Origin: Pachypanchax playfairii
Taxonomy: Eukaryota; Chordata; Actinopteri; Cyprinodontiformes; Aplocheilidae
Assembly (NCBI GenBank): GCA_006937955.1
Contig: SSNP01000041.1
Coordinates: 3,315,995 to 3,379,994, forward strand
Length of the DNA stretch: 64,000 nucleotides
Direction of reading: 5' to 3'
Shown: positions 24,041 to 35,446 of the stretch, piece by piece
Numbering within the stretch: position 1 is the first letter of the stretch
Layout: each line of letters starts with the position of its first letter
Translations under genes and position numbers: made by a program
The notes under the pieces: model-generated
Seen by the model: the letters and a program-made list of their open reading frames with translations, nothing else
What the model was told of the DNA's origin: nothing
The model's database searches: none

Positions 24041-24101
24041 GTGTGACAGCTGATGTGTGGTCAAAGATCCAGTGCCATCAGGGACAGAGCTGACCGCAGA
24101 A

Positions 24102-25110
24102 ATGGGAAGAGTAAGTAAGCATTTTGTTTTTTGGCTGTAACCAGTAAAAATATAATGTTTCAAACTTGTTTCTTTTCAGATTATCTTTTATGAGGACAAG
24201 AATTTCCAGGGTCGCTCCTATGAGACCAGCAGTGACTGCGCAGAGCTCACTTCGTACCTGAGTCGCTGCAATTCTTGCAGGGTTGAGAGCGGTTGCTTCA
24301 TGGTCTACGAACGTTCAAACTACATGGGCCACCAGATGCTGGTGAGGAGAGGAGAGTATCCAGACAACCAGCGGCTAATGGGAATGAGCATGAGTGACTG
24401 CATCCGCTCCTGCCGCATGATCCCTATGGTAACAAAGCATTACATCATTAGCTTCTGTTTACGTAAGGTTAAAAATATAAACAGAAACTGATACAAGATT
24501 TTTTTTCACCAAATAATTCCATATTATATTTATACCTACACACACACATTAACAATTTATCATCCTATTAAATACTTTAAACACGGAAAATGAACAATCT
24601 AAACATTAATCCTATAATATCATACACTTATGCGTTTTATTCATTTATAACATCCTCTAAGTTGTGATTTCCCTTCCATCCTATGGGTTTATTTTATTTT
24701 TTTTATTATAACGTCTTTTCTTTTCAAGTTCGACACAAATTAGACAGGAAACATTATATGTTTCTAAATATTTCTCATTAGACTCTATGCTGTAAATGAA
24801 CAAAAAAGCATTATTTGTTATTTTACAGCACAGAGGCCCATTTAGGATGAGGATCTATGAGAGGGAGAACTTCGGTGGTCAGATGAATGAGCTGATGGAA
24901 GACTGCGACTCCATTGTTGATCGTTACCGTATGTCTGACTGTCAGTCAGCTCATGTGATGGACGGTCACTGGCTGATGTATGAGCAGCCCCACTACAGAG
25001 GCAGGATGCTGTACCTGAGGCCTGGAGAGTACAGGAGTATGAGAGACATGGGAATGGGTCCCATAGACATGAGGATCGGCTCCATTAGGCGCATCATGGA
25101 AACCTGTTAG
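24102..25110 (+). CDS. crygm: gamma-crystallin (gammaM type), gene B
   Basis: Lens structural protein with two double-Greek-key domains. Exons: 24102-24110 (MGR), 24180-24428 (83 codons), 24829-25110 (93 codons plus TAG); predicted 179 residues. Intron 1 is 69 bases; intron 2 is 400 bases, the longest intron 2 of the cluster. Domain 1 begins IIFYEDKNFQGRSYETSSDC; ETSSDCA is shared only with gene H. The Greek-key-2 loop is long and methionine-rich (RLMGMSMSDCIRSC). Domain 2 carries SDCQSAHVMDGHW, with alanine where most paralogues have a cysteine, and an extended MGMGPIDMRIGSIRR segment. Ends METC. AATAAA at 25148-25153. Start chosen from the MGR-GT pattern. Confidence 0.96.
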
Positions 25111-25159
25111 GTGGGACAGGACCAAGAAAATGTAAAAAGCAAATCTTAATAAATGACTG

Positions 25160-26690
25160 ATATATATATATACAAATAAATGATAAATATATTAATTTTA
25201 TTAAACATTTTGGCCACAAATTTTGAGATTTAACTGTTCTAGATAGTGATTTTGGTCGTGAATTTTAACCATCCAATCCCACGGACTACTCTGTCAAGTG
25301 ATTTCCTTTAAATTAAAAATAAACCACAAAAGGTTAAAAAAAAAACAATAAGCCAAGACTCTAACATGGTTCTCTTTTTTTGTTTGTCCTTTTTATGTAA
25401 CATTTGTATAGGTGAGTATGCGTGTTGGTGTGTTTGCAAATATGATCCAAGTAGGAACATTTAAAAACAGAGTCCATACCTGAACCCTTATTGTTTTAGT
25501 CTTTAAAACTGTTATTCACTCCTGTGTAAAAATTCTTACAATGTTAGTAAAATAATAATGGTAATTCAATTAAAAAAAATAAATGGGTTTCATAAAAGTT
25601 TCACAAACTGCAGTAAAAACATGTTAAATAAATATGCTGTGCAGGTGCTAAATAGCCTAAATGGACTAAATAGAATTTTCAGGTCTTTGTTTCATGTCTT
25701 GTCAAACCTTTTTTTCATTAATTCCAACATAGACTGATTCGTTCTTACTCACATCTTGCTGAAAGAACTGTATGCATTAGAACTTGGTTTTCAACGCCTT
25801 CCAGCATGTGACACTAACCTTATACCAGATAACTCAAGGACGTCAGCAGAGGATGTTCAGGTACAAGAGGTTCATCTTCAAAAATGATTTAACAGCACCA
25901 AAACCCTTTATTTATTGAACTTTTCTCTTATCGTAGTATTCCTACAGTTTAAATCCCTTAACTAATCATGACAGAGATTGGCCAGAGTTGAGCTCCTCTT
26001 CCACAACCTGTTGCTGCAAACACTTAGTTTCACGATGCTGGCTTCATTATTGAAAGTTCAACTTGTCACATGACATGGCTGGCACAATCTCTGACTTATA
26101 AATAATCAGGGTAGCCTAAACACACCTCATGTTCACGTGAATGATGCCAATCTGTCCTGTAAAAGAAGGAAACAGTCAACATTTAAGGAGAGTTTAATTT
26201 TCCCACCAGAGTTAAAACGTGAACTTGATTCATTAATATATTTTCAGTATAGTGTAGCTAATTGATTGATCTTTCAGATCTTTAAAGCTCATTGTTACAC
26301 CAACCTTTTTGGAACCAGAGACAGCACAGGTCAGACTGTAACACTGAAAGAAGAAGCTGTTCCTCCAGTGTTTAATTTTCTCAAAGTCCAATTAGATGTT
26401 TCTTCCCTGGTCTTGGCCCCTGTCTCTGAGAGAATCTGCATGAGTTGATGTTCCTCCTCTAGACTCTGCACCATTATCTGAAGAACAAGTCCCTGTCATC
26501 AATAGGTATGGGTAAGGACCAGTCTTCTATACCAGCCTCTGAGGAAGGTGTCGTTGAATGCATCTATGTCAGTCAACTAACTGATAATCAAAGGCATCTA
26601 GCTAGTACCTCCTCCAGCTCCTAAAGACCCACTTTAACCTGTGTGAGAAGCATAAAGCATGAATTTTCTGCAACATTTTCATGCTTGGAT
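25160..26690. other. AT-rich intergenic DNA, nothing recognised
   Basis: No coding, RNA or mobile-element signature that I can support. About 26690-26755 (AATGAAAGGTTGGTGGATCAA) resembles the tail of a fish SINE. Confidence 0.45.
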
Positions 26691-26763
26691 AAGGTGAATT
26701 GTTTGTGAATGAAAGGTTGGTGGATCAATCATGGCTTCCATCACCACATGTTGAAGTGCCCGA

Positions 26764-27211
26764 GTTCTCCCGAGTCCGAACGGCCTGTATCTGTTTCGTC
26801 ACAACTCCTTTGTTCGTCAGCATTCGGCAGCTCCCGCAGATGAAACCACACCTAGCATGCTGCTCACTAAAATGCTGGAGCATAAGACATAGCAAACAGG
26901 AAAACATGACGTCTGACGTTGCCATGCGCAGCGAGGCAAGAAAACAGTATACCTTGGTCCCATAGGCTAGTTTTTTAGCCAATCAGAGTCCATCAAATTC
27001 GAATAATGAATATGAACGAGCTGCTGCCGAAGCCTGACAAAGCAGCCTGACGGAAGGAGCCGGAACCACCCGAATTTTAACGCAGACAGATTGAAAGGTC
27101 TGTCAATCAGTGTTTCCTGACGTTTTTTAGATATAAAATGTTTCATATTACTGCATAATACTTAAGAAATAACCACAAAGTCCTGAAATGTGTACAAAAT
27201 GGCCTCTTTAA
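26764..27211. mobile_element. TTAA-flanked element family 3, left-truncated copy
   Basis: Shares GTTCTCCCGAGTYCGAACGG, CACCTAGCATGCTGCT-like, GATTGAAAGGTCTGT and CTTAAGAAATAACCACAAAG blocks with 33581-34968. It ends in the inverted terminus AATGGCCTCTTTAA (TTAA 27208-27211). The left terminus (TTAAAGAGGCCATT) is not found. It is useful as an uninterrupted reference for the nested insertion in the 33-35 kb copy. Confidence 0.75.
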
Positions 27212-27744
27212 CACATTTTTGATACGTTTCTCTAAAAGGCAATAACTTTGTAATTAAAAAGTACAGACTTCCGAAGACATGTTTTTCCAATTCCAAAACG
27301 TTTTGTGAGAGAAAACTAGTCTAGTCATTATTATCATTATTATCATAATTATTATTACTCAAACAACAACGTTTCAAAAGAAGTTTACAGAATATTTTTT
27401 AAATTGTTGGTCAAACCTTTTAGGCTGTTTTAAATTCTAATTTAATATATTCATTTTTTTGGACTAACATTATTGCATTTAATTTATTACGCATGTATTT
27501 TCAGTAAAATGCAAATTCATACATTTTTTATTCAGAATATTTTTTTCAGCTCATGAGAAATAATTTCTAATTACTCAAGAAGCTATAGGGAGAAACTTTC
27601 TGATGTATGATGGAAGTTATCTCTTTTCTTTACGTTTGACAAAAATGCCTCATGTGTTCAATGCATGAGTTTCCACCAGAACGGCAAAGTGCTGAATAAT
27701 AACCCTTTAGTGCCCTGACAGCTCAGTAGGCTTCTATGGAATTT

Positions 27745-27797
27745 TGCTGAATCAGGACTTTGCACAAAAGAAGGTCATACTTTGAGCAGGTATAAAA
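27745..27797 (+). promoter_or_regulatory. lens-type proximal promoter of gene C
   Basis: The best Maf-response match in the cluster, TGCTGAATCAGGA (27745-27757), and TATAAAA (27791-27797). The spacing is 46 bases, about ten shorter than in the sister genes, roughly one helical turn. The Sox-like position holds GCACAAAAG rather than AACAAT. Confidence 0.7.
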
Positions 27798-27869
27798 GTA
27801 GCAGTTACCACTGCCAGGAGTACACAGCAGTCACAGCTTCACCTGAAGAACAAGCAGAAAACTGTGATC

Positions 27870-28576
27870 ATGGGCAGGGTATGTAAATAATGTACAATAT
27901 ACATACATTAAATAAAATCTATGAAAGACAAACTCATCTTTAATCTTTCTGATGTGATACTCTTGTCCTCAGATCATCTTCTACGAGGACAGGAACTTCC
28001 AGGGTCGCTCATATGAGTGCATGGGTGACTTTGCTGACATGTCCCCCTACCTGAGCAGGTGTCACTCCTGTAGGGTGGAGAGCGGCTGCTTCATGGCCTA
28101 CGACCGTCCCAACTACATGGGAAACCAGTACTTTTTTAGAAGGGGCGAGTATGCCGACTACATGAGCATGATGGGCATGTCTGATTGCATCAGGTCTTGC
28201 CGTATGATCCCCATGGTAAGACAATTCATTTAGAAAGTATTTTCTTTTTATATCTAGAAACCATCTGATTTGGGTGTTTTTAATGTTTACTTTACAGTAC
28301 AGGGGATCCTACAGGATGAGGATCTATGAGAGGGAGAACTTCGGTGGTCAGATGTATGAAATGATGAATGACTGTGACAACATCATGGACCGTTACCGCA
28401 TGTCTGACTGCATGTCCTGCCACGTGATGGACGGCCACTGGCTGATGTACGAGCAGCCCCACTACAGAGGCAGAATGATGTACATGAGGCCTGGAGAGTA
28501 CAGGAGCTTCAGGGACATGGGAATGAGTGGCATGAGGTTCATGAGCATGAGGCGCATCATGGACTCCTACTATTAA
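27870..28576 (+). CDS. crygm: gamma-crystallin M2-type, gene C
   Basis: Methionine-rich lens structural protein. Exons: 27870-27878 (MGR), 27973-28215 (81 codons), 28298-28576 (92 codons plus TAA); predicted 176 residues. Introns 94 and 82 bases, phase 0. Domain 1 shows YECMGDFADM, SGCFMAYDRPNYMGNQYF and the loop YMSMMGMSDCIRSCRM. The phenylalanine in GDFADM, where most paralogues have SDCADM, removes a cysteine; gene E has the same change. Domain 2 shows ERENFGGQMYEMMNDCDN and YMRPGEYRSF, and ends MDSYY. A polyadenylation signal is at 28732-28737, unusually far (about 155 bases) from the stop. Exon limits follow the splice signals and the alignment among paralogues. Confidence 0.97.
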
Positions 28577-28844
28577 TGTCTTCTGTAAAAAATGATATTT
28601 GAATCTCTAGTTATACTTTGTTACAGTATTTGTTTCAAGTCTTGGCAGAGATTCTTAAATGGTGCAAAAAATAATCAAGACTTGCATCAATATAGGGCTC
28701 TAAAACTGTGTATCAGAACTGGGAGACTATAAATAAAGGTTTACATTTTATCTAAGATTGTTGCTCACAATATTTTCTTCTTTGTTAAAATATCTTAAAA
28801 CTTTACAATGTTTTACAACATTGTCACATTTTCACACAGGTCTG

Positions 28845-28975
28845 ACTATCTATTTTCTATACCCACATTCCTGTTCAGGACTGTGTGCGGCCTACACCCA
28901 GCAGTTGTTGGGTAAAAGGCAGAGTTGGACCCTGAACAGTTTACCAGTCTATCACAGGGAATGTCTTCAGACCAG
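28845..28975 (-). mobile_element. L2-type 3' end fragment, reverse orientation
   Basis: TTTTCTATACCCACATTCCTG, then a ...CAGCAGTTGTTGGGTAAAAGG- and ACCAGTCTATCACAGGG-type ending, mirrors (reverse complement) the CCTGTGATGGACTGG... 3' end seen at 59907-60020. No coding sequence. Confidence 0.5.
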
Positions 28976-29295
28976 ACAAAGAGAACAAAAGTACAAGGAT
29001 TTAATCAAAATATCAAATCTGGTGTGACTCCAACTTACAAAAACAATCATCAGTACAGTTATTTCTTGGCATTTGGGCTTAAGCTCCGCATGATTTCTAA
29101 ATTCTGGATCTCATGACAGAAACAAATTGGAAATTCAGACATATTCAAATGAAGTTCCTATGCAGCATGAGAATTTAACATAGCTGCATAAAAACACAAG
29201 AAGCTTAAGACATAGTTTCTAAGTATTTCTTACGAGCTCTATCTGCTTCATAATACATTTCAATATGGTGTTTTCACCTGGCACCTTACAAGTTT

Positions 29296-29345
29296 AGATC
29301 TGTTGTGAGAAACGCACAAAAGCAACTGAGAAAAACTGTAAACTT
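29296..29345. repeat. 50-bp segment repeated at 31268-31320
   Basis: TCTGTTGTGAGAAACGCAC then AAAGCAACTGAGAAAAACTG recurs with two substitutions about 2 kb downstream. Unclassified dispersed or locally duplicated sequence. Confidence 0.6.
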
Positions 29346-29834
29346 TTCACAACAGTTAGTGCAACCTCCACCACATGTAGTCGTTTGGGCACAACCTTGT
29401 GGCAGTTTCATGTTCATTTCATCCAATTGCAGATGCTTTTGGACATGAAGCAATCGAATAAGTACAAAAATCAGCAAAATGATCACTTTTGACTTGCTTT
29501 TTATCATGTCTATCAAAATTAAATGTACTTGTACAGGCTAAATAGTCATTGTTCATACAACTAATAATCTTCATTTAATTGATTGTGTGATTGCACACAA
29601 AATTGTTGAACGTGTTGTCAAACATTTTGTACATCCATTTAAAATGTTTTTATTGTGTTTCCATGAAAATGTCCATAAATAAATTTTCTCAGGTGAATCT
29701 TATCTTACACTGATGAAAAGGGGTGTGTGAATTGCAAACAATAACAAGGCTCTTCTTCACTGTTGAATCACATGAAGTCCCAGTTTACAAGTATATAAAC
29801 CAGGAGACAGGATTGGCTTGTATCTACAGAACTG

Positions 29835-30225
29835 CAATACATGGAAGGTCAGTCTCATGGAAGAGGGGTGAGGATGCATGGAGGAAGACAACCAAACTGG
29901 GGAAGAAGAGGAAGAATATGCCAACCACATACAGTAGACAGATTCCTGATGAAATCAGGGAAACACTTGTGGATCATCTGATAAATCATGGCCTCACATT
30001 GGCTGAAGCTGGTTGAAAGGTGCAGAAAATGTTGGGGGAACCACTATCAGTTCGATTATTCATACATTTTGTCAGGAGAACAGGTGAGCACAATGTCCTG
30101 CAGAGGATGGATTTGAGACTCAAGAAGATACTTTCCTTGGTGCATTTACAGAGTTGATATTTACTGTGATGTAGATGAAAATATGTGGCCAGACAGACGG
30201 GAGAATCTAGTTGTCCATGATTGAT
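29835..30225 (+). mobile_element. IS630/Tc1-like transposase relic
   Basis: Successive frames read GRGVRMHGGRQPNWGRRGR, then VDHLINHGLTLAEAG with a stop, then KVQKMLGEPLS, and finally YCDVDENMWPDRREN. The order (arginine/glycine-rich N-terminus, helix-turn-helix with NHGLT..EAG, later block ending MWPDRRE) resembles a fish IS630-like transposase family. Stops and shifts make it non-functional, and the DDE region is absent. Family assignment is from remembered motif order. Confidence 0.5.
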
Positions 30226-30286
30226 TTGCAGCACGGTCAGTTTCACAGTATTTTCAGTTTCCAGTCCATGATGTGGGGGGGGTATT

Positions 30287-30790
30287 TCAGCCAATGACCT
30301 TCTCAGCAGAGCGGATGATATGTTGCAGTCGGCCCTTGTCCTTGGCTGAAGTTGCTGTGGACCAGATGGTGATGGAGGAGGTGAGGATGGACTCCATGAT
30401 GGAGGTGTAGACATCCTCCATCATCTGTGTCAGTAGGTTGAACTTCCTCAGTTGTTGCAGGAAGTCCATCCTCTGGTTCTGGAGCACCAGAGCTTTTGGT
30501 GAGGTAGCTGATGTTCATCTCCCACTTGAGGTCCCGAGAGATGATGGTACCCTGGAAGTGGAAGGACTCCACTGTGTCCATTGGGGACTCACTAAGGGTG
30601 TCCCTTAGGGACGGGGGTGAGTTCCTCCTAAAGTCCAAAACCATCTCCACTGTTTTAGCTGCATTGAGCTCCAGGTTGTTGAGCTCCCACCAGGACACCA
30701 GACAGTCAATCTCCCACCTGTAGGTGGACTCATCCTCCTCAGAGATGAGACCGATGAGGGGGGGTGTCATCTGCAAACATTAGGAGCTTG
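30287..30790 (-). mobile_element. LINE reverse-transcriptase fragment with FADD catalytic box
   Basis: On the minus strand the sequence encodes MFADDTP (30780 downward), the reverse-transcriptase catalytic box. After a one-base frameshift in a run of seven C's it continues as LIGLISEEDESTYRWEIDCL, then NNLELNAAKTVEMVLDFRR. Later text degrades. This is the palm/thumb region of an L2/CR1-type non-LTR element; a relative lies at 15722-16085. Pseudogene. Confidence 0.8.
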
Positions 30791-31110
30791 ACAGACTGAT
30801 GACTGGAGGTACCTGCAGTAAGGTTTACTGAGCCAAAGGGAATTTATATTTTTGTTGTAAAAGTTTTTTTTTCAGGTGCATGATGCCGTGAACAGTTGCA
30901 ATTATACAGTAAAGTGCATATTTAGTGTCTTGAAGTTTATTTACTTCTAGTTTTCAAAATGCTGTCTTGACTTTACATGACATTGGGAAGAACTTCCAGA
31001 GTCATCTGTCAGAATGAAAACATGTTCAAACCATTCGACTTTTGACTCAAAGATGCTGGTGTTATAATTTGTAATTTTGATGGCATTGACACTTTCATGG
31101 ACAGAAATGC

Positions 31111-31190
31111 TTGCTTTTGAAGAGCAAATGATCTATTTTGAGAAAGTGACTTGCTTTTGAAGCATGAACTAGCCATTTTGAGAAAGTAAC
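31111..31190. repeat. two tandem 40-bp units plus partial third
   Basis: 31111-31150 and 31151-31190 both begin TTGCTTTTGAAG and end ATTTTGAGAAAGT.AC at exactly 40-base spacing. A third, diverged unit starts at 31191 (TCGCTTTTTG). A small degenerate minisatellite. Confidence 0.75.
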
Positions 31191-31446
31191 TCGCTTTTTG
31201 CAGGGTATCCACCATGTTTTGCAGTTTGCACTAATTGTTTTGAGAAATGCCTTAGCAGTGGTGCAAAGTTTAATTCTGTTGTGAGAAATGCACCAAAGCA
31301 ACTGAGAAAAACTGTAAAACAGAAGATTGACATTGTGTTTTGCCTTGACAAATGTCATTGGCCTTACTTTGTGTGAGATTTGTTTGTGCTGTGTGAGTGC
31401 GTGAGAAAAGAGATTGAGATCTACTAAATTGTAGTTTTAAAAAACC

Positions 31447-31700
<254 letters not shown>

Positions 31701-32239
31701 ATTGTGGTATTGCTGAAGTACTTTGTTATTGTCAACATGTTAAATATTTTTCAAATACACAGGGATATATACACATATACATAAACATATACACATGGAT
31801 TTAGTTTTAAAATATTAAGCCTGTAATAATGGATTTTTAATTTGTTTATTTTCTCACATTCTCAAGTGGAATGGTGGATTAACCACTTTTTAGGAAAACT
31901 GTAGTGTTAATGTACTATGATATATACTTTACTATATAATACTGTAATATTAGTGTATATGATAGTAAAATTAATCTTAGGTGGGAACTGGCTAACTTTT
32001 GTTGTTTTAGAAGGATAAAGGTGAAATTCAAGTTAAAACTGAACAATTATGTCTTCTCACTGCTACATCTTATTAAATTTTCTTTTTTATGAAGTAATCC
32101 ATTCAGAGCTAATTAACTCTTAAAGTATTTTATACACGGACAAAACAGAATGTTCTGAAAGGAACATTCTACCCAAAGTTCATGACCTTGTTGGTAAATG
32201 GGTAAGCAACTCAAAACTGTATAGGCTTCTACTGTAGTT

Positions 32240-32302
32240 TGCCAAGTCAGGACTTTAAACAATAGAGAAACAAACAGTCTTTGTCTCTGACCAGGTATAA
32301 AT
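32240..32302 (+). promoter_or_regulatory. lens-type proximal promoter of gene D
   Basis: Maf-like TGCCAAGTCAGGA (32240-32252), AACAAT (32258-32263) and TATAAAT (32296-32302), at 56 and 38 bases before the TATA start. Confidence 0.7.
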
Positions 32303-32377
32303 GTAAGGTGTTTAGACTGGCAGGGTATCAGTTCAGCAGCTGTTCTCTGAGAGGTCAGACAAACCACCACAACCAAC

Positions 32378-33094
32378 ATGGGCAAGGTAAGAAACAATAA
32401 CAATCACTGCATCAGCATTATTTAATTACATTTTTATTACTGACAGAGACTGACTGAGACTTTAATCATTAAAAATTGTAAATTTTTTTCAGATCATTTT
32501 CTACGAGGACAGGAACTTCCAGGGTCGCTCCTATGAGTGCATGAGCGACTGTGCTGACATGTCCTCCTACCTGAGCAGGTGTCACTCCTGCAGGGTGGAG
32601 AGCGGCTGCTTCATGGTCTATGACCGCCCCAACTACATGGGAAACCAGTATTTCATGAGGAGGGGCGAGTATGCCGACTACATGAGTATGATGGGATGGA
32701 GCGGTGCCATCAGGTCTTGCCGTATGATCCCTATGGTAAGTATAAAGTAATATATTTTTGTTTTTACTACATGCTCAACCAGATAATTTGAAAATAGATG
32801 TTGTTTCTCTCCAAACAGTACAGGGGATCCTACAGGATGAGGATCTATGAGAGGGAGAACTTCGGTGGTCAGATGCATGAAATGATGGATGACTGTGACA
32901 GCATCATGGACCGCTATCGCATGTCTGACTGCATGTCCTGCAATGTGATGGATGGCCACTGGCTGATGTACGAGCAGCCCCACTACAGAGGCAGGATGAT
33001 GTACCTGAGGCCTGGAGAGTACAGGAGCTTCAGGGACATGGGATTTGGAGGCATGAGGTTCATGAGCATGAGGCGCATCATGGACATGTGCTAG
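32378..33094 (+). CDS. crygm: gamma-crystallin M2-type, gene D
   Basis: Exons: 32378-32386 (MGK), 32493-32735 (81 codons), 32819-33094 (91 codons plus TAG); predicted 175 residues, of which I count 28 methionines. Introns 106 and 83 bases. Domain 1 has the loop SMMGWSGAIRSCRMIPM with a tryptophan that is rare in the array and shared only with gene G. The two second exons differ at only 7 of 243 bases, all silent. Domain 2 has MHEMMDDCDS, GHWLMYEQPHYRGRMMYL and RDMGFGGMRFMSMRR, and ends MDMC; the FGG triplet is unique here. AATAAA at 33112-33117. Methionine-rich, tryptophan-poor gamma-crystallins are characteristic of hard, high-index fish lenses. Confidence 0.97.
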
Positions 33095-33422
33095 TTGTAC
33101 ATTTTAACATCAATAAATTATATCTATTACATTTTAGATTATCGTGTCTGTTATTATTTGGGGAATAATAAAAAAAATGCACTAAACACCGCATATTAAA
33201 CATGCAAATAATAAGAAATAAAACATTTCAACTAAAGGTGAAAAATGAGTTTGTTGGTGGTGCAGTGTACAGATGGTTGTGGAAAAAAAACATCTTTAAT
33301 TGAAGGAAAACATACTCAAAAATAAAAACTATTGCTCCATGCTAGATTGGAGAGTGCTGCATTGGGGTTTAAGTACGGTATATGTGTGAGGAGTTAGGGG
33401 TTGGGAAGGTTTCAATTAAAAC

Positions 33423-34968
33423 TTAAAGAGGCCATTCCATTAAAAACATTTATTTTTAGGTTTCTGTTGAATATTTTAGCTCCACAGGTGTTCTTACCTT
33501 CATAGTGGGTGTGAAAACAGGTCAACAACTTCTCTTTCAATTTTTATTTCTCAAACTACGCAGGTGGTGATAACACCATAGTTCTCCCGAGTTCGAACGG
33601 CCTGTATTTGTTTTGTTACAACTCCTTTGTTCGTTAGTATTCGACAGCTCCCACAACTGAAACCACGCCTAGCATGCTGCTGGCTAAAAGCTGTAGCATG
33701 CTCTCATAGGCTAGTTTGTTAGCCAATCTGAGTCCAGCAAATTCAAATAATGGCTGTCTCCCAATTCAGGGTCTGCATACTTCAAAGAACCTAGTCTACC
33801 CTTTACTGGGCGGCGTGCTTCTTTGACCGGGTAGACCAGATGTTAACAGCTGTGAATTGGGACGGATCTAGCCTTCAGATTAACTCCCGCCCCCACCCCC
33901 GCAAATGTGCCGTCACCTAGCAACCGTTACGACTCTGGTCTGAACAGAAGTTAGAACTGCTTTAAAAATGTTTGAAGAAACAGTCTTTAGTTGATTAATC
34001 CCGCAATAAATATGTGGACTGTTATTTTATTTTTCTTTTGTTTGAGAAAAATAAGGCTCTTCTGCCTTCTGTATTTTTATTATTTCATGTTTACCTTGAA
34101 TATTTGTTCATAGATCAGAAATTAATGTTACAAGTTTATATATGTTTAACAAAAAGTTGTAAATATAGGTGTTAGAGTGAATTTGTGACAATTACTTTTT
34201 GATTTTACACATTTATTTTTGATAATGTACTGCACAACTTTTTCTTCTTTGGGTGTCCATGCCACAGCAGCCGAACACTTTGCACCAGTAAAGAGGTGAT
34301 CCATCTCAGCCCTGAATTTTTTAAAAGCTGCTGTCTTGTCTTTTGTCCCTAAAAGAAATAAAACTCCATTGCAATACAAAAAAAAAATGAACGGAGCGGC
34401 ATAAGGGACCTCCCACACGAGCCGAGACCGCAATACAAGCACTTTTACCGTGACATTTCAGATTAAAATAACTTTCGAATATTTTATATAAATAACCAGA
34501 TTCCTAAATCTAACAGTTTTAAGCTCTGGGTGCAGCTCTCACTTGACCGTCCGTCACTGCTCATAAAAAAATCTCCCGTTCAACCCGCAATGCATGTTGG
34601 GATATGTCGACCAGCGAAGGATACACGGGACCCAGCCTTCAAATCGAGGAAAAAAAGGCTGGATTCGTCGGCTTTATTCGAAGGAGTGTTCGAATTGGGA
34701 TAGGCCTACTTTTGGCGCTGTGACATAACCGGTTGACGAATCCGGCCTTCGAAGTATGCAGACCCTGAATTGAGACACAGCTAATGAATATTAATGAGTT
34801 GCTGCCCAAAAGCCTGACAAAGCCAGCCAAATCTTGACGCAGATAGATTGAAAGGTCTGTTAATCAGTGTTTCCTAATGTTTTTTAGATATAAAATGTTT
34901 CATATTACAGTTTAATACTTAAGAAATAACCACAAAGTCATGAAATTTGTGTGAAATGGCCTCTTTAA
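33423..34968. mobile_element. TTAA-flanked element family 3, full-length copy with a nested insertion
   Basis: Left end TTAAAGAGGCCATT (33423-33436) and inverted right end (AATGGCCTCTTTAA, to 34968), with TTAA at both edges. The outer parts align with 26764-27211. The alignment is interrupted by a 1029-bp insert at 33753-34781. Removing the insert and one copy of its TAATG duplication gives the uninterrupted AATAATGAATAT seen in the other copy. Confidence 0.85.
33753..34781. mobile_element. nested DNA transposon with ~30-bp inverted ends and 5-bp TAATG duplication
   Basis: Ends GCTGTCTCCCAATTCAGGG (33753-) and GCTGTGTCTCAATTCAGGG (minus strand from 34781) match closely through GTCTGCATACTTC. 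TAATG is present on both sides (33748-33752 and 34782-34786). On the minus strand a frame at 34146-34442 includes KKFRAEMDHLFTGAKCSAAV, resembling the N-terminal part of a Myb/SANT-like DNA-binding domain found in several fish DNA transposons. No transposase catalytic domain is present. Confidence 0.8.
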
Positions 34969-35446
34969 GAACATGGCAGATTGCTATTCATGACTAATGA
35001 CATCCAGTTCCGCCTATTGGAGGTCATTACAATTTACATTGCTTGTCCGTATAGCAAATACGATGCTGGACTGTCTAATTTTATTCTGCTCTCCTCTCCA
35101 GTCTGACCAACAATGACATATAGTCTATGTGGTTGTTTCATTGCTTGTTTTCTAGGTGGCGACCCAGTAACAAAATGGGCTTCTCTGATAACTGGGGCAA
35201 TCTGGGGGAGACCTGGCCTGACAACATCCATCTTACTTTGGCTACTAAAGAGCTTCTTTCTAGCATTATGCCCAAATTTATTGTCTATCCAAATCTGTGA
35301 CAAAAACATGTTGATTTCTTTTTGAAAATGTTTATGTAAACGTGAGAGAGCTTGAAGTATTATTTCTTATTAGTAAGTGAAGTATTTTATCAATTATAGA
35401 GTTATCTTTATTTTTGAGTATTTTTCTAGTTCAAGAAAGTCCCGTC

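Noticed and set aside
31111..31320. Possible CRISPR-like array of 40-base units
   Set aside because: Only two to three degenerate units without spacers, in a vertebrate genome; a small minisatellite.
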